In this document: one piece after another, positions 1-6,124 of the stretch | Layout: each line of letters opens with the position of its first letter | Position numbering within the stretch: position 1 is the first letter of the stretch | Origin: Faecalibacterium sp. UBA7177 | GTDB lineage: Bacteria > Bacillota > Clostridia > Oscillospirales > Ruminococcaceae | Length of the DNA stretch: 22,403 nucleotides | Reading direction: 5' to 3' | Assembly: GCA_002491225.1 (NCBI GenBank) | Contig: DKVN01000053.1 | Location: 6,145 to 28,547 of the forward strand | Translations under genes and position numbers: made by a program | Notes under the pieces: generated by a model | What the model was told of the DNA's origin: nothing | The model's database searches: none | What the model saw: the letters and a program-made list of their open reading frames with translations, nothing else

Positions 1-156
1 GCCGCCCAAAAGCTGGGCGCGGGAGAGGCCCAGCTGCGCGGGGCGTCCCTGCCCGGCGGGGACGAGCGCTGGCTGGTGGTCTACCAAAAATGCGCTGCCA
101 CCCCGCCCGTCTACCCCCGCGGCGGCGGCAAGATCGCCAAGGCCCCGCTGCGGTGA
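1..156 (+). CDS. rsmG: 16S rRNA (guanine-527 N7)-methyltransferase RsmG, C-terminal part
   Basis: The window opens inside this gene: frame 1 is open from base 1 to TGA at 154-156 and gives the last 51 residues. The ending, with PPVYPRGGGKIAKAPLR at the very C-terminus, matches the conserved RsmG tail (YPR.xG.xxKxPL). RsmG methylates N7 of G527 in 16S rRNA using S-adenosylmethionine, and it acts in the cytoplasm on the 30S subunit. Being directly upstream of the noc/parA/parB cluster is the standard oriC-proximal arrangement in Firmicutes, which supports the call. The SAM-binding domain lies outside the window, so only the tail can be judged. A strong terminator follows about 220 bases downstream. 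Confidence 0.85.
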   Translation, partial: AAQKLGAGEAQLRGASLPGGDERWLVVYQKCAATPPVYPRGGGKIAKAPLR

Positions 157-376
157 GCGGCCCGGTGAGCAGCAAAGCCCGGCACAGAGCGAGAGGGCAG
201 GGGAGACGCGGCGCGGAAATGCCGCACGAAACGCCGGGTCAAACGGCTGCCGGGGCGAGCGAGCCGCCTGTGCTGCGCCCGGCCGGGGATGCTGGTCGGG
301 GGTCTGCTTTCACTCTCTGCGGCCCATTTGTGCCGCACCCCACCTGAGAAATTTTCGAGCATCTTGCCGCGCAACG
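157..376. other. Non-coding spacer after rsmG
   Basis: This is GC-rich sequence between the rsmG stop and its terminator. Short open frames exist on both strands, but none has a ribosome binding site or a recognisable protein, so I read it as a transcribed 3' untranslated region. I see no convincing RNA gene here. Confidence 0.4.
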
Positions 377-407
377 GCGGGGATCCTGCGGGATCCCCGC
401 TTTTTTT
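377..407 (+). terminator. Rho-independent terminator (rsmG end)
   Basis: A perfect 10-bp stem (GCGGGGATCC at 377-386 with GGATCCCCGC at 391-400) closes a TGCG tetraloop and is followed at once by seven T residues (401-407). It separates rsmG transcription from the partition genes. Confidence 0.88.
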
Positions 408-449
408 GGCCCTTTTGCGCCTTTTGGGCAAAACCGTGTAGAAGGAAAA

Positions 450-481
450 TTCTGGTATTCTCCTCCCGCCTGTGCTATGCT
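450..481 (+). promoter_or_regulatory. Possible promoter of the noc-like gene
   Basis: An extended -10 element, TGC-TATGCT, has its hexamer at 476-481, about 100 bases upstream of the ATG at 584. The -35 is weak (TTCTGG at 450-455 with a long spacer), so the call rests on the extended -10 and on its position after the rsmG terminator. Confidence 0.35.
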
Positions 482-583
482 GAGGGTAACATAAAACCGG
501 ACAAGCTGAACAGCGATTTGGCCGCGGCGGGCCGATCACAATGGTTTGGAAAGAAAGCAAAACCGTCAAAGGGGGGAGAGAAG

Positions 584-1471
584 ATGCTGCCGAAACGTCC
601 CAAAACTGCCGGGAAGGTGCTGCTGCTGCCCATCGGCCAGATCGAGCCCTCGCCCTATCAGGCTCGCGAGGCCTTTGACCCCGAGGAGATCGCCCAGCTT
701 GCGGCGAGTATCCTGCAAAACGGACTGCTGCAGCCGGTCACGGTGCGGCGGCTGGCGGCGAACCGCTACCAGCTGGTGGCGGGGGAGCGGCGACTGCGGG
801 CCTGCCGGATGGCCGGCCTTGCCGAGCTGCCCGCCATCCTCTGCGATTACGAGGACGCCCAGACCGCCGCCCTCGGCCTGCTGGAAAATCTCCAGCGTCA
901 GGCCCTCAACCCCTTTGAGCAGGCGCGGGGCATCCGGGAGCTGATCGCCCTCTGGGGCTGCACCCAGGAGGAGGCTGCCCGCCGCCTCGGCATGGCCCAG
1001 CCCACCCTCAACAACAAGCTGCGGCTGCTCGCCCTCACCCGGGAGGAGCAAGCCCGCTGCCTCGCTCTCGGCCTGACCGAGCGCCACGCCCGGGCGGTGC
1101 TGCGGCTGCCCCAGAGCCAGCGCGCCCCGGCCATGGAACAGATGGCAAAGCAGGAGATGACCGCGAAACAGGCAGATGCCTACATCGAGCGGCTGCTGCA
1201 CCAGCCGCCCCGCCGCCGCACCGTCCCGATGGTGCGGGACGTGCGCATCTTTGTCAACACCATCAACCGGGCGGTGCAGCTGATGGTGGATGCCGGGGTG
1301 CCCGCCTCGAGCCAGCGGGTGGACGGCGAGGGCTACATCGAGTACACCATCCGCATCCCCACCGTCCGCCCTGCCCAGCGCCGGGCAGAGGGCCCCGGCG
1401 AGGGCGCGCCCGGCCCGGATGCCCGCTCCGGCAGGGGAGGACCCACCGCCCCCGCCAGCATCTGCTTATGA
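584..1471 (+). CDS. noc: ParB/Spo0J-family DNA-binding protein, Noc-like
   Basis: The protein has 295 residues. A ParB N-terminal (CTP-binding) domain covers about residues 12-105, with the GERR signature at 67-70 and ENLQR at 101-105. A helix-turn-helix follows at about 126-150, then a dimerisation-type region and a Pro/Gly-rich disordered tail of about 30 residues. The frame is open upstream to a TTG at 518, but ATG 584 is preceded by a strong purine-rich site (GGGGGGAG, 5-base spacer) and gives the canonical N-terminus, so I chose it. The first of two parB paralogues, directly after rsmG and before parA, is in Firmicutes usually Noc, the nucleoid-occlusion protein that blocks division over the chromosome. 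It could also be a second Spo0J-like ParB: the adjacent palindromes are parS sites rather than classical Noc sites. Confidence 0.8.
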   Translation: MLPKRPKTAGKVLLLPIGQIEPSPYQAREAFDPEEIAQLAASILQNGLLQPVTVRRLAANRYQLVAGERRLRACRMAGLAELPAILCDYEDAQTAALGLLENLQRQALNPFEQARGIRELIALWGCTQEEAARRLGMAQPTLNNKLRLLALTREEQARCLALGLTERHARAVLRLPQSQRAPAMEQMAKQEMTAKQADAYIERLLHQPPRRRTVPMVRDVRIFVNTINRAVQLMVDAGVPASSQRVDGEGYIEYTIRIPTVRPAQRRAEGPGEGAPGPDARSGRGGPTAPASICL

Positions 1472-1507
1472 CCCCCTTTCACTCCCATCCTTCGAGACAG
1501 GGACGAG

Positions 1508-1523
1508 TGTTCCACGTGGAACA
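1508..1523. promoter_or_regulatory. parS site 1
   Basis: TGTTCCACGTGGAACA is a perfect 16-bp palindrome that fits the bacterial parS consensus (TGTTNCACGTGNAACA). It is the loading site for ParB of the adjacent parA-parB system. It lies in the 315-base gap between the noc-like gene and parA. Confidence 0.9.
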
Positions 1524-1581
1524 TTCGCCCCTGTTCTCGTTTTGGAACATTGCGCCTGACAGGGCCGACAGATAGCCGTTA

Positions 1582-1597
1582 TGTTCCACGTGGAACA
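1582..1597. promoter_or_regulatory. parS site 2
   Basis: This is an identical copy of the perfect palindrome TGTTCCACGTGGAACA, centred 74 bp from site 1, close to seven helical turns. The two would therefore lie on the same DNA face. It sits about 100 bp upstream of the parA promoter. Confidence 0.9.
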
Positions 1598-1671
1598 CCG
1601 TTGAGATCAGAGGACGGCCCCAAAATCCCAAATCCTGTGCAAAAAAGGCCCGCGGCCACAAGATATACTGG

Positions 1672-1700
1672 TTTCAAAAACTGTCCGACTGTGTTATAAT
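1672..1700 (+). promoter_or_regulatory. parA promoter
   Basis: A perfect extended -10 (TGT-TATAAT, hexamer 1695-1700) has a weak -35, TTTCAA, at 1672-1677 with a 17-bp spacer. Transcription would start near 1707, leaving an approximately 80-base leader to the TTG start of parA. The GTG at 1712 is too close to the start point to be a good initiation codon. Confidence 0.7.
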
Positions 1701-1786
1701 AACAACTACGAGTGAAGAACAGCGAAAAACAGCCCGGAACAGCCCCCAAAAGGGGACAAAGCGTGTCGGCGAAGGAGGAACTTGGA

Positions 1787-2551
1787 TTGGGAAAAGTGAT
1801 CGCGGTGGCAAACCAGAAGGGCGGCGTGGGCAAGAGCACCACGGCGGTGAACCTCGCCTCCTGCGTGGCGGCCCGGCACAAGAGCGTGCTGGTGGTGGAC
1901 ATGGACCCGCAGGGCAACAGCACCAGCGGTTTTGGGGTGTCCAAGCGCAGCGTCGACAAGGGTGTCTACGAACTGCTGATCGGCGAGGCCGCCCCCGCCG
2001 AGACCCTGCAAAAGACCCAGTTCTCGGTGGACGTCATCCCCTCCAATACCCAGCTGGCCGGGGCGGGCATCGAGCTGGTTGAGATGCCCCACCGGGAGAG
2101 CCGCCTGCGGGAGGGCCTGGCCGCGATCGTGCCCCAGTACGACTACATCTTCATCGACTGCCCCCCCAGCCTCGATCTGCTCACCCTCAACGCCCTCTGT
2201 GCCTGCGACTCGGTGCTGATCCCGCTGCAGTGCGAGTACTACGCCCTCGAGGGGCTGTCCGAGCTGATGAGCACCCTCAAGACGGTGCGCAAAAAATATA
2301 ACCCCTATCTCGACATCGAGGGGGTTGTCTTTACCATGTACGCCGGGCGGCTCAACCTGACCCTGCAGGTGGTCGAGCAGGTGAAAAAGTATTTTGGCGA
2401 CAAGGTCTACAAGACCACCGTGCCCCGCAATGTCCGCTTATCCGAGGCGCCCAGCTACGGCATGCCGATCAATCACTACGACCCGGTCTCAAAGGGCAGC
2501 GAGGCCTACATGGAGATGGCGGACGAGCTGCTCAAAAATAACGGCGGCTGA
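1787..2551 (+). CDS. parA: Chromosome-partitioning ATPase ParA (Soj)
   Basis: The protein has 254 residues, the usual Soj length. The deviant Walker A motif KGGVGKST lies at residues 11-18. The Walker B region (YDYIFIDCPPSL) and the later DPQGN and VPRNVRLSEAPS segments are standard for chromosomal ParA. The frame is open upstream to GTG 1712, but TTG 1787 has an ideal ribosome binding site (AAGGAGG at 1772-1778, 8-base spacer) and gives the family N-terminus MGKVIAVANQKGG, so a TTG start is preferred. ParA binds ATP, dimerises on the nucleoid and is released by ParB, which drives origin segregation and modulates DnaA. It forms the partition system with parB 138 bases downstream and the parS sites upstream. 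Confidence 0.95.
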   Translation: MGKVIAVANQKGGVGKSTTAVNLASCVAARHKSVLVVDMDPQGNSTSGFGVSKRSVDKGVYELLIGEAAPAETLQKTQFSVDVIPSNTQLAGAGIELVEMPHRESRLREGLAAIVPQYDYIFIDCPPSLDLLTLNALCACDSVLIPLQCEYYALEGLSELMSTLKTVRKKYNPYLDIEGVVFTMYAGRLNLTLQVVEQVKKYFGDKVYKTTVPRNVRLSEAPSYGMPINHYDPVSKGSEAYMEMADELLKNNGG

Positions 2552-2624
2552 CCGGCTGGACGGAGAACCGGCCAATCACCGGACAGCACGCCGAAGCACA
2601 AAGCGCCGGAGCAGAATTTGGACC

Positions 2625-2659
2625 TTGCTTTACAGCGCTTTATCACACTATAATATAAT
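2625..2659 (+). promoter_or_regulatory. parB promoter
   Basis: TTGCTT at 2625-2630 is followed after 18 bp by TATAAT at 2649-2654. A second, overlapping TATAAT lies at 2654-2659. parB can therefore be transcribed separately from parA. Confidence 0.6.
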
Positions 2660-2689
2660 AAGGTGTAACGAGAAAAAGGAGGAGAGCCT

Positions 2690-3595
2690 ATGGCGGCAAA
2701 AAAAGGAGGGCTCGGCCGCGGGCTGGACAGCCTGTTTGAGGACGCGGCCCCGACCCCGGAGAGCGGTGTCACCACCCTGCCTTTGCGGGAGATCGAGCCG
2801 GACAAGGACCAGCCCCGCAAGGAGTTTTCCGAGAGTGCCCTCGCCGAGCTGGCCGCCAGTATTGCCGAGCACGGCCTGCTGCAGCCCATCGCGGTGCGGC
2901 CCGCCCCCTCGGCGGCCGGGCGGTACCAGATCATCGCGGGCGAGCGCCGCTGGCGCGCGGCCCGGATGGCCGGGCTGGTGGAGGTGCCGGTGGTCATCCG
3001 GGAGGTGAGCGACGAGGAGGCGATGGAGCTCGCCCTGATCGAGAACCTCCAGCGGGAGGACCTCGACGCGGTGGAGGAGGCCTTCGGCTACCAGCAGCTG
3101 ATCGAGCGCTGCGGCCTCACCCAGGAGCAGGCGGCCCAAAAGCTCGGCCGCAGCCGCAGCGCCGTCGCCAACAGCCTGCGGCTGCTGAACCTGCCCAGTG
3201 AGGTGCAGTTTCTGCTCAAGACCGGGGTGCTGAGCGCCGGGCACGCCAAGGCGGTGCTGAGTTTGCCGCCCGAGCGGCAGGCCGGGGCCGCCGCCCAGAT
3301 CGCCGAGCAGGGGCTCAACGTGCGGCAGGCCGAGGCGCTCTGCAAAAAGCTGACAAAACCCGCCCCCGCCCCCAAAGCGCCCCCGGCCCCCGGCCCGGCC
3401 CTGCCGCGCGAGGTCGAGCTGAGCCTGCGGGAGACGCTGGGCAGCGAGGTGTCGGTGGCCTACAAAAAGGGCCGCGGCACCCTCACGGTGCATTTTTACT
3501 CGGACGAGCAGCTGACCGCCTTTGCCAACCTGCTGGGCCGGTACGACAAGGAGACCGAGGGCGGCCCGGGAAAGGCCGCCGAGGGCGAGGCATAA
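2690..3595 (+). CDS. parB: Chromosome-partitioning protein ParB (Spo0J)
   Basis: The 301-residue protein opens with the canonical ParB N-terminus KKGGLGRGLDSLF (residues 4-16), the region that stimulates ParA ATPase. The ParB/sulfiredoxin-like CTPase domain spans about residues 28-120 with GERR at 84-87 and ENLQRED at 118-124. A parS-binding helix-turn-helix lies near 137-165, a Pro/Ala linker near 223-240, and a dimerisation domain at the C-terminus. The start has a strong site (AAAGGAGGA, about 6-base spacer). ParB loads at parS, spreads as a CTP-dependent clamp and partners ParA. It is the true Spo0J, as opposed to the Noc-like paralogue further upstream. Confidence 0.95.
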   Translation: MAAKKGGLGRGLDSLFEDAAPTPESGVTTLPLREIEPDKDQPRKEFSESALAELAASIAEHGLLQPIAVRPAPSAAGRYQIIAGERRWRAARMAGLVEVPVVIREVSDEEAMELALIENLQREDLDAVEEAFGYQQLIERCGLTQEQAAQKLGRSRSAVANSLRLLNLPSEVQFLLKTGVLSAGHAKAVLSLPPERQAGAAAQIAEQGLNVRQAEALCKKLTKPAPAPKAPPAPGPALPREVELSLRETLGSEVSVAYKKGRGTLTVHFYSDEQLTAFANLLGRYDKETEGGPGKAAEGEA

Positions 3596-3676
3596 GCCGC
3601 GCCGCACCGCCGCTGTGCCGAACGCCGCGGGCGGTATTCAATCAGAAAGAGAACCAAAGAGAGGGGAGCCCAACGT

Positions 3677-4984
3677 ATGCTGGATCTGCGTTTTGTCCGG
3701 GAGAACCCGGAGGCCGTCAAGGAGAACATCCGCAAAAAGTTTCAGGAGGAAAAGCTGCCGCTGGTGGACGAGGTGATCGCGCTGGACGCCGAGAACCGCG
3801 CCGCGGTCAGCGAGGCGAACAACCTGCGTGCGGCGCGCAACGCACTGTCCAAACAGATCGGGGCGCTGATGGGCCAGGCCAAAAAGGACCCGTCCAAGGC
3901 CGCCGAGGCCGAGGCGGTCAAGGCGCAGGTCACCGCCCAGGCCGACCGGCTGCGCGAGCTGGAGGCCAAGGAGGCCGAGCTGGACGAGAAGATCACCAAG
4001 ATCATGATGGTGATCCCCCAGATGATCGATGCCAGCGTGCCGATCGGCCCGGACGACAGCGCCAACGTCGAGGTGCAGCGGTTCGGCGAGCCGGTGGTGC
4101 CGCCCTTTGAGGTGCCCTACCACACCGAGATCATGGAGCGGTTCGACGGCATCGACCTCGACGCGGCGCGCCGGGTGTCGGGCAACGGCTTCTACTACCT
4201 GCAGGGGGACATCGCCCGGCTGCACGAGGCGGTGCTGGCCTACGCGCGGGACTTCATGATCGACAAAAAAGGATTTACCTATGTCATCCCGCCCTTTATG
4301 ATCCACGGCAACGTGGTGCAGGGGGTCATGTCCTTTGCGGACATGGAGTCGATGATGTACAAGATCGAGGGGGAGGACCTCTACCTCATCGGCACCAGCG
4401 AGCACAGCATGATCGGCAAGTTCATCGACCAGATCATCCCCGAGAGCGAGCTGCCCAAGACCCTCACCAGCTACAGCCCCTGCTTCCGCAAGGAGAAGGG
4501 CAGCCACGGCATCGAGGAGCGCGGGGTCTACCGCATTCACCAGTTTGAAAAGCAGGAGATGATCGTCGTCTGCAAGCCCGAGGAGAGCATGCAGTGGTAC
4601 GACAGGCTCTGGCAGAACTCGGTCGAGCTCTTCCGCACCCTGGACATTCCGGTGCGCCAGCTGGAGTGCTGCTCGGGCGATCTGGCCGACCTCAAGGTAA
4701 AAAGCTGCGACATCGAGGCATGGAGCCCCCGGCAGAAAAAGTACTTTGAGGTGTGCAGCTGCTCCAACCTCGGCGATGCCCAGGCCCGGCGGCTCAAGAT
4801 CCGCATCAAGGGCGAGGACGGCAAAAACTACCTGGCCCACACCCTCAACAACACGGTGGTGGCCCCGCCCCGCATGCTGATTGCCCTGCTGGAAAACAAT
4901 CTTCAGGCGGACGGCAGCGTTAAGATCCCGGCCGTGCTGCAGCCCTACATGGGCGGCAAGCAGCTGCTGACCCCGAAAAAGTGA
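3677..4984 (+). CDS. serS: Serine--tRNA ligase
   Basis: The 435-residue class II aminoacyl-tRNA synthetase charges tRNA-Ser with serine. An N-terminal antiparallel coiled-coil arm (about residues 5-110, rich in E/A/K) binds the long variable arm of tRNA-Ser. The catalytic core shows motif 2 around FRKEKGSHGIEERG (270-283) and motif 3 around NNTVVAPPRMLIALLEN near residues 393-409. The sequence belongs to the SerRS branch carrying VPIGPDD and MSFADMESMMYKIEGEDLYL, which differs noticeably from the E. coli type. I recall this branch from other Clostridia. ATG 3677 is preceded by GAGGGGAG with an approximately 9-base spacer. serS beside parB and oriC is common in Clostridia. Confidence 0.95.
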   Translation: MLDLRFVRENPEAVKENIRKKFQEEKLPLVDEVIALDAENRAAVSEANNLRAARNALSKQIGALMGQAKKDPSKAAEAEAVKAQVTAQADRLRELEAKEAELDEKITKIMMVIPQMIDASVPIGPDDSANVEVQRFGEPVVPPFEVPYHTEIMERFDGIDLDAARRVSGNGFYYLQGDIARLHEAVLAYARDFMIDKKGFTYVIPPFMIHGNVVQGVMSFADMESMMYKIEGEDLYLIGTSEHSMIGKFIDQIIPESELPKTLTSYSPCFRKEKGSHGIEERGVYRIHQFEKQEMIVVCKPEESMQWYDRLWQNSVELFRTLDIPVRQLECCSGDLADLKVKSCDIEAWSPRQKKYFEVCSCSNLGDAQARRLKIRIKGEDGKNYLAHTLNNTVVAPPRMLIALLENNLQADGSVKIPAVLQPYMGGKQLLTPKK

Positions 4985-5036
4985 GCGAGCCTTAGCAAAG
5001 CGCCGCTTTGGCGGCAAATTGCGAAGAGGCTCGACG

Positions 5037-5075
5037 GCAGCGCCCCGGCCATTTTGGCCGGGGCGCTGCGGGTTT
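5037..5075 (+). terminator. Stem-loop terminator after serS
   Basis: A perfect 14-bp GC-rich stem (5037-5050 with 5056-5069) has a 5-base loop and lies 53 bases after the serS stop. The T tract is poor (GGGTTTC). It still separates serS from the tRNA promoter downstream. Confidence 0.65.
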
Positions 5076-5149
5076 CGGCGGCAGGGGAGAACAGAGGCGC
5101 GGCTGGGCAAAAATTTTGCGGCTTCGCGGCGGGAAAATGCGAAAATCAC

Positions 5150-5178
5150 TTGACAACCGCCCGACGATTTTCTATAAT
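5150..5178 (+). promoter_or_regulatory. Consensus sigma-A promoter of the tRNA operon
   Basis: A perfect TTGACA (5150-5155) and a perfect TATAAT (5173-5178) are separated by 17 bp. This strength is typical of stable RNA genes. The tRNA-Met 5' end lies 48 bases after the -10. Confidence 0.92.
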
Positions 5179-5225
5179 ATTAGATGCGCTTTTGCATTTG
5201 GCATAAAAAGCGTTTCATAACAGAT

Positions 5226-5302
5226 GGCGGTATAGCTCAGTTGGCTAGAGCATTCGGTTCATACCCGAAGTGTCACCGGTTCGAATCCAGTTACCGCTAC
5301 CA
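5226..5302 (+). tRNA. tRNA-Met (CAU), elongator type
   Basis: The 77-base cloverleaf has acceptor GGCGGTA paired with TACCGCT (a G-U first pair), a D arm closed by GCTC/GAGC, anticodon stem TTCGG/CCGAA with loop TTCATAC (anticodon CAU), T loop TTCGAAT, and an encoded CCA at 5300-5302. The anticodon stem lacks the three G:C pairs of initiators and position 1 is paired, so it is elongator Met. A lysidine-modified Ile(CAU) cannot be formally excluded. The T stem (ACCGG/CCAGT) has one C-A mismatch at 5277/5289. Confidence 0.92.
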
Positions 5303-5389
5303 CAATACAGGGTTTTGCTAAAATACTTGGGGGTCGCCTGCAATCGTGGGCGAAAGATGCTTGTTGTTTTAGCCAAACCCTGTATTTAT
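5303..5389 (+). repeat. 20-bp inverted repeat between the two tRNAs
   Basis: AATACAGGGTTTTGCTAAAA just after tRNA-Met pairs with TTTTAGCCAAACCCTGTATT just before tRNA-Glu, with a single G-U wobble. The stem encloses a loop of about 47 bases. In the transcript it would form a long hairpin between the two tRNAs. It may guide processing or act as a partial terminator. Confidence 0.75.
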
Positions 5390-5391
5390 CC

Positions 5392-5466
5392 GGCCCGATG
5401 GTCAAGCGGTCAAGACATCGCCCTTTCACGGCGGTAACCCGGGTTCGATTCCCGGTCGGGTCACCA
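5392..5466 (+). tRNA. tRNA-Glu (UUC)
   Basis: The 75-base cloverleaf has acceptor GGCCCGA paired with TCGGGTC, anticodon stem TCGCC/GGCGG and loop CTTTCAC (anticodon TTC), T arm CCCGG-GTTCGATT-CCCGG, and an encoded CCA at 5464-5466. It is cotranscribed with tRNA-Met. Its 3' end is the proposed integration site of the neighbouring mobile element. Confidence 0.95.
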
Positions 5467-5474
5467 CACAGAAC

Positions 5475-5520
5475 AAATCCGAACCCAAAGCCTGTTGGCG
5501 ATGGGTTCGGATTTTGTGTT
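5475..5520 (+). terminator. Terminator following tRNA-Glu
   Basis: AAATCCGAACCC (5475-5486) pairs perfectly with GGGTTCGGATTT (5503-5514) around a 16-base loop, followed by the T-rich TTTTGTGTT. It ends the tRNA transcript as now arranged. If the island boundary proposed here is right, this terminator belongs to the element's left end. Confidence 0.75.
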
Positions 5521-5531
5521 ATCTCGGATAA

Positions 5532-5708
5532 ATGCAACCTGAAGATACTGTAGCACCTGAAGCGTTGCCGAATCAGCAGCTATTGCACGAGTATACGTTG
5601 GCCGCGCAGGGCTTGATTTTCTGCAAGAAACTTCATGTATATCGAGCTTTCAAGGATGAGTTGCACAACAGACCTATCATTGGGAACTGCATTGACGCTG
5701 GCGGATAG
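5532..5708 (+). CDS. Doubtful 58-aa small ORF
   Basis: An open frame runs from ATG 5532 to TAG 5706-5708, just after the tRNA terminator. The translation is mixed hydrophilic/hydrophobic and contains LLHEYTLAAQGLIFCKKLHV. I do not recognise it, and there is no ribosome binding site in front of the ATG. It may be a chance frame in the element's left end or a gene remnant. The rest of the stretch up to 5796 holds only short frames without signals. Confidence 0.2.
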   Translation: MQPEDTVAPEALPNQQLLHEYTLAAQGLIFCKKLHVYRAFKDELHNRPIIGNCIDAGG

Positions 5709-5796
5709 CGGCATAGGGAATGAACAATACTGCAAACAGGGTGGAGGAAACCGTGAGTAATTTTGAGGACGGCAGTCGATTGACAATTTGCTGCCC

Positions 5797-5825
5797 TTGA
5801 TTTTCTAAAGATGCTATGTTATACT
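5797..5825 (+). promoter_or_regulatory. Promoter of the restriction-modification operon
   Basis: TTGATT (5797-5802) is followed after 17 bp by TATACT (5820-5825), with an upstream TG giving an extended -10 (TGT-TATACT). Transcription would begin near 5832, exactly where the first of two direct repeats lies. A separate TTGACA at 5780-5785 has no good partner. Confidence 0.7.
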
Positions 5826-5830
5826 GGCCT

Positions 5831-5876
5831 TAAATTCAGCGAATGCAGAAATAAATTCAGCATATTTTGAATTTTA
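5831..5876 (+). promoter_or_regulatory. Candidate operator of the R-M control protein
   Basis: TAAATTCAGC is repeated directly at 5831-5840 and 5852-5861, with starts 21 bp apart (two helical turns). A partial inverted half-site, GAATTT, lies near 5869-5874. The repeats start at the predicted transcription start, where a bound regulator would block the promoter. The downstream gene encodes a small HTH protein, so autoregulation is the natural reading (inference). Confidence 0.5.
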
Positions 5877-5899
5877 TCTTGAGATACGGGGTTGAGAAT

Positions 5900-6124
5900 A
5901 TGGCGGTAAGCTATAAGAAGTTGTGGAAAATTCTAATTGATAAAGACATGAAAAAAAAGGATTTGTGCGCAGCCGCAGGAGTCAGTCATGCATCGATGGC
6001 AAAGTTAGGGAAAAATGAAAATGTCACCACCGATGTTCTGGTGAAAATCTGCACGGCATTGCAATGCGATATAGGCGATATCATGGAATTGCTTCCTGAC
6101 AATTTGGAACAAAAAGGGCGGTGA
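5900..6124 (+). CDS. Cro/C-protein-like HTH transcriptional regulator
   Basis: The 74-residue Xre-family protein starts at ATG 5900 (MAVSYKKLWKILIDKDMKKK), the usual start of this subfamily. An upstream in-frame TTG at 5867 is less likely. The helix-turn-helix spans about residues 15-58: DLCAAAGVSHASMAKLGKN contains the turn and recognition helix, and VLVKICTALQCDIGDIMELL is the typical closing helix pair. Its stop overlaps the methyltransferase start by four bases (GTGA), so translation is coupled. Being first in a C-M-R order suggests the controller role, timing methylase before endonuclease. A generic element-borne repressor is the alternative. Confidence 0.8.
   Translation: MAVSYKKLWKILIDKDMKKKDLCAAAGVSHASMAKLGKNENVTTDVLVKICTALQCDIGDIMELLPDNLEQKGR

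Noticed and set aside
518..583. TTG start extending the noc-like protein by 22 residues
   Set aside because: There is no ribosome binding site at 518, whereas ATG 584 has a strong one and gives the family N-terminus.
1712..1786. GTG start for parA
   Set aside because: It lies only 11 bases after the -10 element and adds a non-family tail. TTG 1787 has AAGGAGG and the canonical start.
2648..3607. 319-residue minus-strand frame
   Set aside because: It is the antisense shadow of parB and has Leu/Gly/Gln-rich low complexity.
3638..5149. 503-residue minus-strand frame
   Set aside because: It is a shadow of serS caused by high GC; the sequence is low-complexity H/L/D/V and shows no domain.
5259..5537. 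92-residue minus-strand frame ending in GFEPVTLRV
   Set aside because: It is antisense to tRNA-Met and tRNA-Glu. The familiar GFEPVTLRV and GNRTRV strings are the complement of tRNA sequence, not a protein.
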